A stretch of DNA of 64,000 nucleotides, taken from the NCBI GenBank assembly GCA_002427505.1, contig DIRJ01000038.1, positions 30,723 through 94,722 on the forward strand. Reading direction: 5' to 3'. The stretch comes from Mageeibacillus sp. UBA5439 (GTDB taxonomy: Bacteria > Bacillota > Clostridia > Saccharofermentanales > DTU023). Position numbers and translations under genes: made by a program. Every line of letters starts with the position of its first letter. Positions within the stretch are counted from its first letter, which is position 1. The notes beneath the pieces were generated by a model. The model was not told the origin of the DNA. It worked only from the letters and a program-made list of their open reading frames with translations, and made no database searches. Shown one piece after another: positions 53,131 to 61,788 of the stretch.

Positions 53131-53943
53131 TTATCCGTACATTTTAGATACGATCCATCCGGTCAGTCTGATGGGAAATATCTTATAGGCCGCCAGCAGG
53201 AAACGATAGGAAAAACCGACTCCATACAGGGCTTTGGGACGCCTCTTCCCGGCATAACGGAAAAGCTGACCCGCAACATATTCAGCCGGATAGCCGCTGC
53301 GCTCATCTGCTTCCATCTTGCTGATGGACCTTGCTTCACTTTTTTCATAACAGGCCGGGGTCTCGGCATTTTTTTCGCGATTATCAGTAAAAGCGGTCCG
53401 GCAGTCACCCGGCATAACAGCTATTGCTTTAATCCCGTCTGCCGCCAGCTCCGTGTTCAATGCCAGCGCCAGCATATTAAGCGAAGCCTTGCTGGCTGAA
53501 TAGAAGGCCTGATAGGGAATCGAGATCTCCCCTGCCACCGAGCTTGTGATCACAATACGGGGGTATTGGGCTTTGCGCAGAAGTGGCAGACATCTTTGGA
53601 TTACAGAAACGGCAGAAAAGCAGTTGACATCAAACTGCTTGATCATTTGACTCTTTTTAGTGCTCGCTACCGTGCCCGAAATTCCGAAGCCGGCATTAGA
53701 GAAAAGGACATCACAATATTCCCACTTTTCTGATATTTTTCTAAAGACTGCCGCCAGCTGCTCTTCATTACTGATATCACAGGGAATCTGCCACAAATTC
53801 TCTATCTGCTCCTGTCCGGAAAAATCGGCCTCTGTCCTGGAAAGAGAAATAACTTCAACTCCTGCTTTCAGTAAAAGATTGACCAGAGCAGCACCAATAC
53901 CGGAGCTTCCTCCTGTGACAATTGCGCGAGTAAGTAGCAACAT
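53131..53943 (-). CDS. Short-chain dehydrogenase/reductase (SDR)
   Basis: 270 residues from the ATG at 53943, five bases after GGGAG. The cofactor loop is TGGSSGIGAAL; NAGFGISG follows; the catalytic YQAFYSASKAS carries Tyr and Lys with the Ser in VITSSVAG. The C-terminal region is hydrophobic (FSYRFLLAAYKIFPIRLTGWIVSKMYG). The substrate is unknown. A second SDR of similar type lies at 56505-57290. It could be an NADP(H) ketoreductase. Confidence 0.85.
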   Translation of the reverse strand: MLLLTRAIVTGGSSGIGAALVNLLLKAGVEVISLSRTEADFSGQEQIENLWQIPCDISNEEQLAAVFRKISEKWEYCDVLFSNAGFGISGTVASTKKSQMIKQFDVNCFSAVSVIQRCLPLLRKAQYPRIVITSSVAGEISIPYQAFYSASKASLNMLALALNTELAADGIKAIAVMPGDCRTAFTDNREKNAETPACYEKSEARSISKMEADERSGYPAEYVAGQLFRYAGKRRPKALYGVGFSYRFLLAAYKIFPIRLTGWIVSKMYG

Positions 53944-54074
53944 ACGATCTCCCTTCACTACAGTTGAGCTGAATTAAAACCAGTCTAGCAGAAAGTGTCA
54001 GCAGCGCAATTATTTCCTTCGAAAAATCTGCTAAACTGATCCTAAATATCTTTAAGCAGTGAGGATAAGGATCA

Positions 54075-54653
54075 ATGAAAAATATCACATACAGACTAGC
54101 AACTAAAGCTGACCTGGATCAGGTACACCGGCTGCAAGAGCGTTACCATGTCAGCACAATTTCTGACGAAGACCGTCCGGATGGCTTCGTGACCACGCTT
54201 TTCACCACCGAGCAGTTTGAGCGCCTGATCGACGACGAGGGGGGTCTTTCTATCGCCCTGGACGGTGACAAGGTTATTGCTTACGCAATGGCGGCTTCCT
54301 GGGAGTACTGGTCAGAATGGCCTTTATTCGCACACATGATTAAAGACTTGCCTGATACAGAATATCTGGGCAGAACCATGTCGATGGAAAACTCCTATCA
54401 GTATGGTCCGATCTGTGTCGATAAGGAATATCGCGGCACGGGAGTTTTTGCACATTTGTTTGACTTCTCACGTGCAAGCATGCGCGACCGCTACCCGGTT
54501 CTGCTTACTTTTATCAATCAGATAAACCCTCGTTCCCTGGCTGCCCACCGTAAACTGGGACTTGATCTGGTCAAAGAATTCCAATTCAATAACAACGACT
54601 ACTATGAGTTGGGTTTTGATACCGGTAAATCAGTTTTGGCAGATAAGCTGTAA
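54075..54653 (+). CDS. GNAT family N-acetyltransferase
   Basis: 192 residues. The acetyl-CoA binding region reads QYGPICVDKEYRGTGVFAHLFDFSRASM, matching the R/QxxGxG/A loop in a slightly loose form (RGTGVF), and INPRSLAAHRKLGLDLV is the usual C-terminal block. The substrate cannot be predicted. AAGGA precedes the ATG. The stop codon shares one base with the next gene's ATG (TAATG), so the two are translationally coupled. Confidence 0.82.
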   Translation: MKNITYRLATKADLDQVHRLQERYHVSTISDEDRPDGFVTTLFTTEQFERLIDDEGGLSIALDGDKVIAYAMAASWEYWSEWPLFAHMIKDLPDTEYLGRTMSMENSYQYGPICVDKEYRGTGVFAHLFDFSRASMRDRYPVLLTFINQINPRSLAAHRKLGLDLVKEFQFNNNDYYELGFDTGKSVLADKL

Positions 54654-55477
54654 TGCTGCTTTATTTTATACTGGCACTCCTCCTTGTAGCAGCAGTATTT
54701 CTTTTTTATGGGTTTACAATTGCTCCCGGGCGTGTGCGTGTGAAAAACTATCAGCTTGACCCGGACAAAACTCTGGGCAGTTTTGCCGGCAAACGCATTG
54801 TGTTCTTCAGCGATATTCATCTGGGCCCCAACTTTACTGCTGAACACTTGAATAAACTTTGCCGGCTGATCCTCTCCCAAAAACCTCAGCTGATACTCTT
54901 CGGCGGCGATATGGTGGAAGAAAAAACTGATCTGACCAGCGAAAGTTTCAAGGCCGCTATCAGCAAAAATCTTGCTGTTCTGAGTGATTTTTGCCCCTGT
55001 TATGCTGTGTTGGGAAACCACGACGTTGAAACTCTGATCAATCGTCACTACACTGCTGAAGTCATTGCCGCAGCCGGTTTTACACTATTGCAAAACAGCT
55101 GGGCTGAGCTTGATGATCTGGCTCTGTATGGCTTCGCAAACGCCACTCACGATCAGCCTGTTTTCGTGGACAAGGCAGCTTTAGCTGAGGACAGCTTTCG
55201 GCTTCTGCTCTGTCACGAACCCGGCTTCGTTGGTAAGAACAAGCCGGTTCCGGGCAACAGCCTCTATCTTTCCGGGCATTCCCATGGAGGACAGGTGACT
55301 CTCTTCGGTTTGCCGCTTATTCTTCCCTATCTGGGCAGACGCTATGTGCGCGGCTGCCATCAGCTGCGTGATAACAGCCAGCTTTTAATCAGCAACGGAG
55401 TCGGCACCGTCCACATCCATGCACGTTTTTGCGCCAGACCGGACATCATTGTTCTGGATTTTCCGGACAAAAATTAA
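54653..55477 (+). CDS. Calcineurin-like metallophosphoesterase, membrane anchored
   Basis: 274 residues. An N-terminal hydrophobic helix (1-24) anchors it. The metal motifs are all present: FFSDIHLGPN (DxH), LFGGDMVE (GD), LGNHDVETLI (GNHD), LLCHEPGF (H) and SGHSHGGQ (GHxH). It resembles the YkuE group. The substrate may be a lipid or nucleotide diphosphate; that cannot be told here. It is coupled to the GNAT gene upstream. Confidence 0.88.
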   Translation: MLLYFILALLLVAAVFLFYGFTIAPGRVRVKNYQLDPDKTLGSFAGKRIVFFSDIHLGPNFTAEHLNKLCRLILSQKPQLILFGGDMVEEKTDLTSESFKAAISKNLAVLSDFCPCYAVLGNHDVETLINRHYTAEVIAAAGFTLLQNSWAELDDLALYGFANATHDQPVFVDKAALAEDSFRLLLCHEPGFVGKNKPVPGNSLYLSGHSHGGQVTLFGLPLILPYLGRRYVRGCHQLRDNSQLLISNGVGTVHIHARFCARPDIIVLDFPDKN

Positions 55478-55557
55478 ATTGAGATCTCCCAGGCTGTTCT
55501 TTAGCTGCAACAGGGCTGCCCGGCAGTTTTAACTGCATCTTTTCTTATGCAATCATG

Positions 55558-55588
55558 TATAATGAAAACTGAACATTTTAATATGTTC
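55558..55588 (+). promoter_or_regulatory. Candidate -10 element and operator-like palindrome ahead of pdxK
   Basis: TATAAT lies at 55558-55563. Eight bases further on, GAACAT-TTTAAT-ATGTTC (55571-55588) forms an inverted repeat of six-base arms covering the likely transcription start, just before the AGGAGG ribosome site. Confidence 0.4.
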
Positions 55589-55601
55589 GAGGAGGAAGTA
55601 A

Positions 55602-56438
55602 ATGAATCAAGAAGTAATACGTGCATTAACTATCGCAGGTACAGACGCCAGCGGCGGTGCCGGGATGGCGGCGGACCTGACTACTTTTGAGGAGTACGGT
55701 TTATACGGGCAAGTCGCTCTGACTACTGTGGTGACGATGGATAAAGAAAGCTGGGGGCATCATGTAAGCAGTCTGTCGACCTCCCTCATAGAGGCCCAGT
55801 TTGAAACAATAGTTGCCAGTACAGTACCGATTACAGCAGTAAAAACCGGTATGCTCGGCACTGTCGAGATCGTTGAGCTGGTTGCCAATTTTTTAAAGGA
55901 TAACGAATTTAAATATATCGTGATTGATCCTGTTCTGGCTTGCAAAGGCACTGATGAAGTACTCAACCCGGAAACTGCGGACAGCATCCGCGACCTGCTG
56001 CTGCCAATAGCAACTGTAGCAACTCCCAATCTGTTTGAAGCAGGTGTTATGTCCGGTTTGGGCACACCCACCAGCCTGGAAGAGATGAAAAAAGCGGCAA
56101 AAGCTATTCATGCTCTGGGCACCAAATATGTCGTGGTCAAGGGCGGCAAAGCTGTTCAAGCTGAAACAGCCATAGATATTCTCTATGATGGTGAAGACTT
56201 CACGGTCCTCTCTAATCAGATGTTGGAACCGGCTCACACTCATGGTGCCGGCTGCACTTTTTCCGCCGCTATCACAGCCGGACTTGCTCTGGATATGGAT
56301 ATTCATGATGCTGTGCGTATGGCCAAAGACTATGTCACAACTGCCATCGAGAATGGCTTCCAGTACAATGATTTTGTCGGACCGCTCTTTCGCCCGGCCT
56401 ACCGTCTGGAAAAGCAAGGTCGTTTTAAACAGCAGTAA
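55602..56438 (+). CDS. pdxK: Pyridoxine/hydroxymethylpyrimidine kinase (PdxK/ThiD family)
   Basis: 278 residues of the ribokinase fold. It starts RALTIAGTDASGGAGMAADLTTFEEYGLYGQVALTTVVTMD and ends with EPAHTHGAGCTFSAAITAGLALD, whose GAGCTFSA contains the anion hole and catalytic residues. The VTMD...SWGHHV segment resembles B. subtilis PdxK, so pyridoxal salvage is more likely than thiamine HMP phosphorylation, but the families overlap. No thiamine gene is nearby. Confidence 0.82.
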   Translation: MNQEVIRALTIAGTDASGGAGMAADLTTFEEYGLYGQVALTTVVTMDKESWGHHVSSLSTSLIEAQFETIVASTVPITAVKTGMLGTVEIVELVANFLKDNEFKYIVIDPVLACKGTDEVLNPETADSIRDLLLPIATVATPNLFEAGVMSGLGTPTSLEEMKKAAKAIHALGTKYVVVKGGKAVQAETAIDILYDGEDFTVLSNQMLEPAHTHGAGCTFSAAITAGLALDMDIHDAVRMAKDYVTTAIENGFQYNDFVGPLFRPAYRLEKQGRFKQQ

Positions 56439-56455
56439 GAATACGCTCTGAGCTC

Positions 56456-56485
56456 AAAGCGGCCTCATGCAGGCCGCTTTTTGTT
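56456..56485 (+). terminator. Terminator of pdxK
   Basis: AAAGCGGCCT (56456-56465) pairs with AGGCCGCTTT (56471-56480) across a short CATGC loop, followed by TTG. It lies in the gap between the convergent pdxK and SDR genes. Confidence 0.85.
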
Positions 56486-56504
56486 ATCTGATTTACGCGG
56501 CCGC

Positions 56505-57290
56505 TTAAAAGCCGCTTTTGCGTTCAAACCAAAGCACAAGCCTGTGTGGCAGAATTCTGGATATTACACGCAGTATTTTAGCCGGCAAATTGCAGACTGA
56601 CATATCTTTGCCCTTATCTGATCGCTTGAGGGCTTTGGCGGCGACCTTTTCAACATCCTCAATGCCGATTTTCTTGATGGGATTAGCATCGATCTCAATC
56701 CCGTTGGCCTCAAAAAACTCTGTTTTCATAGGATTGGGACATACGGCCGTAACAGTAATATCACGCTCTTTCAATTCCTGATGCAGGGCACGTGAAAAGC
56801 TGATGACATAAGCTTTGCTGGCTGCATACACTGCTGCTTTATATTGCGGCATGAAACCGGCCACTGACGCCATATTGATTATGCGTCCGCCGTTCTGCAT
56901 GTAAGGAAGGCAGAGAGAGGTCAGAGCGGTCAGGGCCTGACAGTTTACTTCCACCATCCTTTCATTGCAATCCAGATCACAAAAAGCTTCAAACTTGCCG
57001 AAACCGGCAGAATTGATCAGCGTGTGAATTTGACATTCGCTGTCCTTAATTTCAAGCAACAGCCGGTCGCGCCATTTCTTATCTGTAATATCCCCGGCCA
57101 GAACGCGTGCCGGCTTTCTCAGTGATGCGGCAAGTTCCTGCAAACGTTCTTCACGTCTGGCACACAGCCAGATTTCATCCAGACGCACGTCACCGTCCAA
57201 ATCGATGGCAAACTGACGTCCGATTCCTGAGGAAGCGCCGCTGATTATTGCAATCCTGGCGTTTTTCCCCGAAGATACTGCAACTGTCAC
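56505..57290 (-). CDS. Short-chain dehydrogenase/reductase (SDR)
   Basis: 261 residues. The cofactor loop is SGASSGIGRQF; the NAG motif is NSAGFGKF; the catalytic pair is YAASKAY with Ser in INMASVAG. The C-terminus is basic and hydrophobic (VISRILPHRLVLWFERKSGF), as in SDRs close to DltE/YqjQ-type proteins. The substrate is unknown. It resembles the SDR at 53131-53943 in size and C-terminal character; the two may be old paralogs. Confidence 0.85.
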   Translation of the reverse strand: MTVAVSSGKNARIAIISGASSGIGRQFAIDLDGDVRLDEIWLCARREERLQELAASLRKPARVLAGDITDKKWRDRLLLEIKDSECQIHTLINSAGFGKFEAFCDLDCNERMVEVNCQALTALTSLCLPYMQNGGRIINMASVAGFMPQYKAAVYAASKAYVISFSRALHQELKERDITVTAVCPNPMKTEFFEANGIEIDANPIKKIGIEDVEKVAAKALKRSDKGKDMSVCNLPAKILRVISRILPHRLVLWFERKSGF

Positions 57291-57461
57291 TGTATTACCT
57301 CGCCTCTTTGCTCTGGCATGTTTCTTATTGACATTGTAGCAAATTAACTCTTAATTTAATTTTATCAGGATTCCGGGCAAAGAAAAAACAAACACACTGT
57401 GTTTGTTTTACTGATATCTGTGTCAAAACCTGATGTTCGGTGTTGCTTATATTCGCCTTGC

Positions 57462-57857
57462 TTAAAGCAGGTCAGCAAAAGTTAAGCTTTTCATGCAATT
57501 ATCAAAATGATCCTGCATTTTTTGGTAAGCTGAATGAACTTTGCAATAGTCTGCAGCGTCGCGGCTGCAAAAAGCATCTGCCTCCAGACATCTGTTGAGG
57601 CGAGTTGTATTTTCCATTGCATTTATGACCTCGAACAGGCTGATTTCACCGGCAGGCTTGGTCAGACTGGAACCGCCTTTGGCTCCTCTCTTAACAGAGA
57701 CAATACCGGCTTCTCTTAATTTTTGTATTATCGAAGGCAGATAATTGCCCGGAATATTCATCTCCTCTGCAATTTTAGTTGTTGATAATACTTCATCTGC
57801 CTGTGCGAGCCGGAGGACAGCCCGAATTGCATAATCAGTAGTAATATTTATTTGCAT
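57462..57857 (-). CDS. Rrf2 family transcriptional regulator
   Basis: 131 residues. The winged-helix start is INITTDYAIRAVLRLA, then TKIAEEMNIPGNYLPSIIQKLREAGIVSVKRGAKGG, the DNA-recognition region. Cysteines at about 90, 97, 105 and 121 (RCLEADAFCSRDAADYC) are placed as in cluster-binding IscR/RsrR/NsrR-type regulators, so it may sense iron-sulfur status, redox or nitric oxide (inference). The target is not evident. It has its own GGAGG ribosome site. It is not in an isc/suf operon here. Confidence 0.88.
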   Translation of the reverse strand: MQINITTDYAIRAVLRLAQADEVLSTTKIAEEMNIPGNYLPSIIQKLREAGIVSVKRGAKGGSSLTKPAGEISLFEVINAMENTTRLNRCLEADAFCSRDAADYCKVHSAYQKMQDHFDNCMKSLTFADLL

Positions 57858-58047
57858 TAAGCAACCTCCAAAACATTAATAAGTTATTGAAATATTCGCT
57901 GTCTGAAGACTACGTATTAGAGTTAATTCCTTTATTTGAAAAGATTATTGTATAAGTACCTAGCCAACGAATAAAGCATAAGTTAAGGTATTTAAATTGT
58001 CAAATGACTGCCTGCTTAGAAATTTTCTGCGAAAAAGGCCATAAAAC

Positions 58048-58099
58048 AGCGTGAATTCTTCTATATTTTCACTCACTGAAATGGATAAGAATTCACGCT
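58048..58099 (-). terminator. Long hairpin downstream of cdd
   Basis: AGCGTGAATTCTT (58048-58060) and AAGAATTCACGCT (58087-58099) are a perfect 13-base inverted repeat around 26 bases, which can form a further short inner stem. On the minus strand it is followed by GTTTTAT. It most likely terminates cdd transcripts; the remaining gap to the Rrf2 gene (57858-58047) is AT-rich with no clear feature. Confidence 0.65.
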
Positions 58100-58137
58100 A
58101 TTATTTGATAACAGTTCTGCTTCTGCTGGAGATCTTT

Positions 58138-58596
58138 CTATAGATCCAGGTTTCTCGGGCCAAAGCCGTGCAGCAATAAGCTGGACAAATCATTTTTTTC
58201 ATAGTCAGTTACAGAACGTGCAACATAGACACTCATGCGGCCATCAGAAAATTCGTTGAGAAACTGGCGGCAGATACCGCAAGGATATGCTAATCCCCGA
58301 TCCCGCTCAGCATTAGTATCCTTCCAGCCGGCAACTGCTATGGCGGTAAATTCCTGAGCACCTGCAGCCACTGCCTGCATAGCGGCACCACGTTCAGCAC
58401 AGATTCCGGCCCCATAGGCTGCGTTTTCTACATTGCAGCCACTGAAAACTCTGCCATCGGAGCACAGCAGGGCGGCGCCGACTTTAAAGGCTGAATACGG
58501 CGCGTAGGCCTTATCGCGTGCTGCTATAGCCGCGCGTATAAGCGTCTGTACTTCCAGTTCACTCAGTTCATTGTCTCTGACCTTAAACTCTGACAT
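58138..58596 (-). CDS. cdd: Cytidine deaminase
   Basis: 152 residues. The zinc site is complete: CNVENAAYGAGICAERGAAMQA (CAE motif with catalytic Glu) and YPCGICRQFLNEF (PCxxC). SAFKVGAALLCSDG is the substrate loop. It converts cytidine and deoxycytidine to uridine forms for salvage. It follows the baeRF gene by 12 bases on the same strand. Confidence 0.95.
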   Translation of the reverse strand: MSEFKVRDNELSELEVQTLIRAAIAARDKAYAPYSAFKVGAALLCSDGRVFSGCNVENAAYGAGICAERGAAMQAVAAGAQEFTAIAVAGWKDTNAERDRGLAYPCGICRQFLNEFSDGRMSVYVARSVTDYEKNDLSSLLLHGFGPRNLDL

Positions 58597-58608
58597 TATT
58601 AACTCCTT

Positions 58609-59679
58609 TTAGTAACGGAAACGAGCTGCAATTCTCTTTTCCATTTCCTTCACGGAAACCGGAACCATGACCACATTGCCTGCCATCTGGAAACAGTCAC
58701 GAACAAGTTGGTCCAATTCCTCCCTCTCTTCATCACAGTAATCACTGCGGATATACAATGTTTCGATCTTACACTCGTCCGCTGCATTTTTTATGTCACT
58801 CATGCGAGTAGATGCCTTGCCGTCAGCCAAACCTTTGGCCAGACTGTCCATTCCTCTTTTTATTTCCTCATTCTGGATATTGTCAAAAATATTAAGGATC
58901 GCTGCTTTCAGACTTTGTGGGTCAAAATCATGGAGCGGCTTGCCCAGATCTTCTTTAAGGTATACTTCATTTGTCGCGACCGAGCGCCAGTCCGCCATGT
59001 TTTCGCGAACTCCCGACAAGATAACGGGCGATCGTTTGTCGGCAAAATACGCTGTCAGATTTTCTTCCAGATATCGATAATACTTGATCTTATCAATTTC
59101 TTTCATTTCTGCAGCAGAGCGGTGACCATGAAATGCTGTGCCGCCTTTGCCGCCGTAGCTGCCGAAGTTCACATCGGAGTCAGGATCCAGATCAGGGAAT
59201 AATTCCGTAAAGGTCAGGATCCCATGATCCTCAACCACTTTCAGTTTTGATCCGTCCCCACGATGAAGACGGAAGCGGTCTCGGCCTATATCCAGAATAT
59301 AGTGGCTGGATATATGTTGTTCAGCAGCCAGCAAGGGCAACAAATGCAGAATTCCCTGTACTACTACCAGATCATCTACAGCTTCGGACAAGTTGTAGAT
59401 CAGCATATTCCTGTCTCTTAAGAAAAGAGCAAAGGCTTCACTTCTGTCATTCCAGAAAACGGTATCTTTCTGCAGGTCCTGCAGAAGCTCCATCTGTTCC
59501 TTCAGCGCTTTTCGATCCAAATATTTTGCCAGTTTTTCTTCTGCTTCCTTAATCAGATTCTTGAAACGAATGGCATTGGATCCCGGATCGGATCCTTCAT
59601 GCGGAGTAGATTGATAGAGTGATAAAACTGTAGCAGCTTCATCATTCATCTTGCGGATTTTAGGGTGAAGTCTGTCCAT
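58609..59679 (-). CDS. baeRF family protein (bacterial archaeo-eukaryotic release factor 1-like)
   Basis: 356 residues. The N-terminal SLYQSTPHEGSDPGSNAIRFKNLIKEAEEKLAKYL and the middle segment GGTAFHGHRSAAEMKEIDKIKYYRYLEENL match, as I recall them, the baeRF family 7 pattern of eRF1-like proteins. The C-terminal part (ADECKIETLYIRSDYCDEEREELDQLVRDCFQMAGNVVMVPV) is like the eRF1 C-domain (L7Ae-like). The GGQ release loop is not present. Related proteins (Balon, aeRF1-like) have recently been shown to bind hibernating ribosomes, so a hibernation or rescue role is plausible. It is the first gene of a unit with cdd. Confidence 0.7.
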   Translation of the reverse strand: MDRLHPKIRKMNDEAATVLSLYQSTPHEGSDPGSNAIRFKNLIKEAEEKLAKYLDRKALKEQMELLQDLQKDTVFWNDRSEAFALFLRDRNMLIYNLSEAVDDLVVVQGILHLLPLLAAEQHISSHYILDIGRDRFRLHRGDGSKLKVVEDHGILTFTELFPDLDPDSDVNFGSYGGKGGTAFHGHRSAAEMKEIDKIKYYRYLEENLTAYFADKRSPVILSGVRENMADWRSVATNEVYLKEDLGKPLHDFDPQSLKAAILNIFDNIQNEEIKRGMDSLAKGLADGKASTRMSDIKNAADECKIETLYIRSDYCDEEREELDQLVRDCFQMAGNVVMVPVSVKEMEKRIAARFRY

Positions 59680-59873
59680 AGTAGGCCCTTTCTATGATCT
59701 TTTCAGAATGGTAGATCAGATCGTTCGATAGATTTATTCTAGCAGATAGCTATCAATCTTTCTGTCACGGCAGGATTATAAGATGAACAGGACCGGTCTG
59801 TGCTGAATCGCTCAGCGCTCCGCTTTTCATTAGTGTAAACTTAGCGCAGAACAATCGATGAAAGGAATCTATT

Positions 59874-60410
59874 ATGGATTTACAAACAGCAAAAGGATAC
59901 AAAAAGGCAGCCGCCCCAACTAATTTGATCAATATCGTTATGGACAGCGGCAATAGCATAGTAATTGAGCTGGATGAACAAGCAGCACCTGTCACCGTTG
60001 CAAATTTTCAGAAGCTCGTTGCCGAAGGGTTCTATAATGGCATTATTTTCCACCGCATTATTCCCGGCTTCATGATTCAGGGCGGTGATCCCCAAGGTAC
60101 CGGAACAGGTGGTTCCGACACTCACATTAAAGGTGAATTCGCCTCTAATGGGGTCAATAACCACTTGTCCCATGTCCGCGGGGCTGTTTCCATGGCCAGA
60201 ACCCAAGTACCGGATTCAGCAAGCTCACAGTTTTTTATCTGTCATGCCGACAGTCTTTTTCTGGACGGTCAATATGCCGCTTTTGGAAAAGTTGTTGCCG
60301 GCATGGAGGAAGTTGACCGCATCGCCGGTCTTAAGACCAATAGAAATGATTTCCCGGAAACTCCTCCGGTCATGGAAGAGGTCTTTTTCCTGGAGCAGGA
60401 AGAAGCCTAA
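59874..60410 (+). CDS. Peptidyl-prolyl cis-trans isomerase (cyclophilin type)
   Basis: 178 residues with no signal peptide, so cytoplasmic. The active-site blocks are FHRIIPGFMIQGGDPQGTGTGG (Arg, Phe, Met, Gln) and SHVRGAVSMART...SASSQFFICHAD, with LDGQYAAFGKVVAGMEEVD. It speeds proline isomerisation in folding. AAGGAATCTATT precedes the ATG. It is divergent from the baeRF gene. Confidence 0.93.
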   Translation: MDLQTAKGYKKAAAPTNLINIVMDSGNSIVIELDEQAAPVTVANFQKLVAEGFYNGIIFHRIIPGFMIQGGDPQGTGTGGSDTHIKGEFASNGVNNHLSHVRGAVSMARTQVPDSASSQFFICHADSLFLDGQYAAFGKVVAGMEEVDRIAGLKTNRNDFPETPPVMEEVFFLEQEEA

Positions 60411-60446
60411 GCCGAGTATTAGCGGCCTGGCGTTTATTTGACATTC

Positions 60447-60475
60447 TTGACAACAATAGCCCCGAACTATAGGAT
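60447..60475 (+). promoter_or_regulatory. Candidate promoter of the methionine gamma-lyase gene
   Basis: TTGACA (60447-60452) and TAGGAT (60470-60475) are separated by 17 bases, 40 bases before the start codon. A second TTGACA lies at 60438-60443. Confidence 0.5.
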
Positions 60476-60515
60476 ATTATCATACACATTTCATAGATTT
60501 TCAGAGGGGGAAATT

Positions 60516-61709
60516 ATGGATAATCAAGATTTTGCAACTCGTCAGATTCACGCCGGGTCATTAAAACGTGAGAACTTCAGACCTCTGGTGATGCCCATCT
60601 ACCAAAGTTCAACTTTCTACTTTGATAGCGTCGAACAGGGTGCTGCCCTCTTTGCCGGTGAGCAGGATGGATATTTTTACACCAGAATCGACAACCCGAA
60701 TCAAAGAGAACTGGCGGCACGCCTGGCTCAGTTGGAAGGCGGCGAGGGTGGCCTGGTGTTCGCCTCCGGTATGGGTGCGATCAGCTCAATGTTCTGGTCC
60801 CTGCTTAGCAGCGGTGATCACGTAATCGCCGGCAAGACACTCTACGGCTGCACCTATGAACTTCTGCATCAAGGCTTCCCGCGCTTCATGATCGATGTCG
60901 ATTTTGTTGATTTGAGTCAAAACGGAATGCTGGAGCAATTTCTGCGTCCGGAAACGAAAATTATCTATATCGAAACCCCTGCCAACCCTAACTTAAAAAT
61001 AGCGGACATCAGCTATCTGGCAACCACGGCACACAGTTTCAATCCGGAAATCAAAGTGGTCGTGGACAACACTTTCGCTACTCCTTATCTGCAGCTGCCC
61101 TTGTCTCTCGGAGCCGATATCGTAGTCCATTCTGCTACCAAGTATCTCAATGGGCATGGCGATGTTGTCGCGGGTGCTGTCATCTCTGACTCAGAAACTA
61201 TTAAATTAATCGCAGAAAACGGCTTGAGATATTTCACCGGTTCTGTACTGGGACCTTTTGAATGCTTCCTGATCTCCCGCGGACTGAAGACGCTTGATCT
61301 GCGCATGGAAAAACACTGTGCCAATGCACTGAAAGTTGCGGAGTTTCTGGAACAGGATAGCCGGGTGAAAAAGGTCAACTTCCCCGGTCTCAAATCACAC
61401 CCTGCTTACCAGCTGGCTCAAAAACAGATGAAGCTGCCGGGAGCCATGATCTCCTTTGAACTGGCAGGCGATAAAGAATACTGCGCCAGCTTTGTGAATA
61501 ACTGCAAACTCTGCCGCCGCGCGGTTTCCCTGGGCGATGCTGAAACTCTGATCCAGCACCCTGCCAGCATGACTCACAACACCTATAGCCCTGAGGCCTT
61601 AGCTGAAGCAGATATAGCGGAGAACCTGCTGCGTATTTCAGTCGGGCTGGAATCCGCAGCAGATATTATCGCTGACCTTAAACAGGCACTGGACAATTGC
61701 GATAATTGA
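60516..61709 (+). CDS. Methionine gamma-lyase-like PLP enzyme
   Basis: 397 residues from the ATG at 60516, preceded by GAGGGGG. This is a Cys/Met metabolism PLP enzyme: FYTRIDNPNQRELAARLAQLEGGEGGLVFASGMGAIS, PANPNLKI, HSATKYLNGHGDVVAGAV with the PLP lysine, and SLGDAETLIQHPASMTHN. LYGCTYELLHQ has the Cys found in methionine gamma-lyases (C116 of the Pseudomonas enzyme), which favours this over cystathionine lyases. It would make methanethiol, ammonia and 2-oxobutyrate from methionine. Cystathionine or O-acetylhomoserine activity cannot be ruled out. Confidence 0.85.
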   Translation: MDNQDFATRQIHAGSLKRENFRPLVMPIYQSSTFYFDSVEQGAALFAGEQDGYFYTRIDNPNQRELAARLAQLEGGEGGLVFASGMGAISSMFWSLLSSGDHVIAGKTLYGCTYELLHQGFPRFMIDVDFVDLSQNGMLEQFLRPETKIIYIETPANPNLKIADISYLATTAHSFNPEIKVVVDNTFATPYLQLPLSLGADIVVHSATKYLNGHGDVVAGAVISDSETIKLIAENGLRYFTGSVLGPFECFLISRGLKTLDLRMEKHCANALKVAEFLEQDSRVKKVNFPGLKSHPAYQLAQKQMKLPGAMISFELAGDKEYCASFVNNCKLCRRAVSLGDAETLIQHPASMTHNTYSPEALAEADIAENLLRISVGLESAADIIADLKQALDNCDN

Positions 61710-61731
61710 CCTCCACCGGCTTAAGACAATC

Positions 61732-61770
61732 AAAAAGTGACATTCAAATATTGTCGGATGTCACTTTTTT
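61732..61770. terminator. Terminator between the Met gamma-lyase and ABC exporter genes
   Basis: AAAAAGTGACAT (61733-61744) pairs with ATGTCACTTTTT (61758-61769) around a 13-base loop, with A- and T-runs at the ends. It serves the convergent genes on both strands. Confidence 0.88.
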
Positions 61771-61788
61771 GATGGTTTTTTAATAGAA

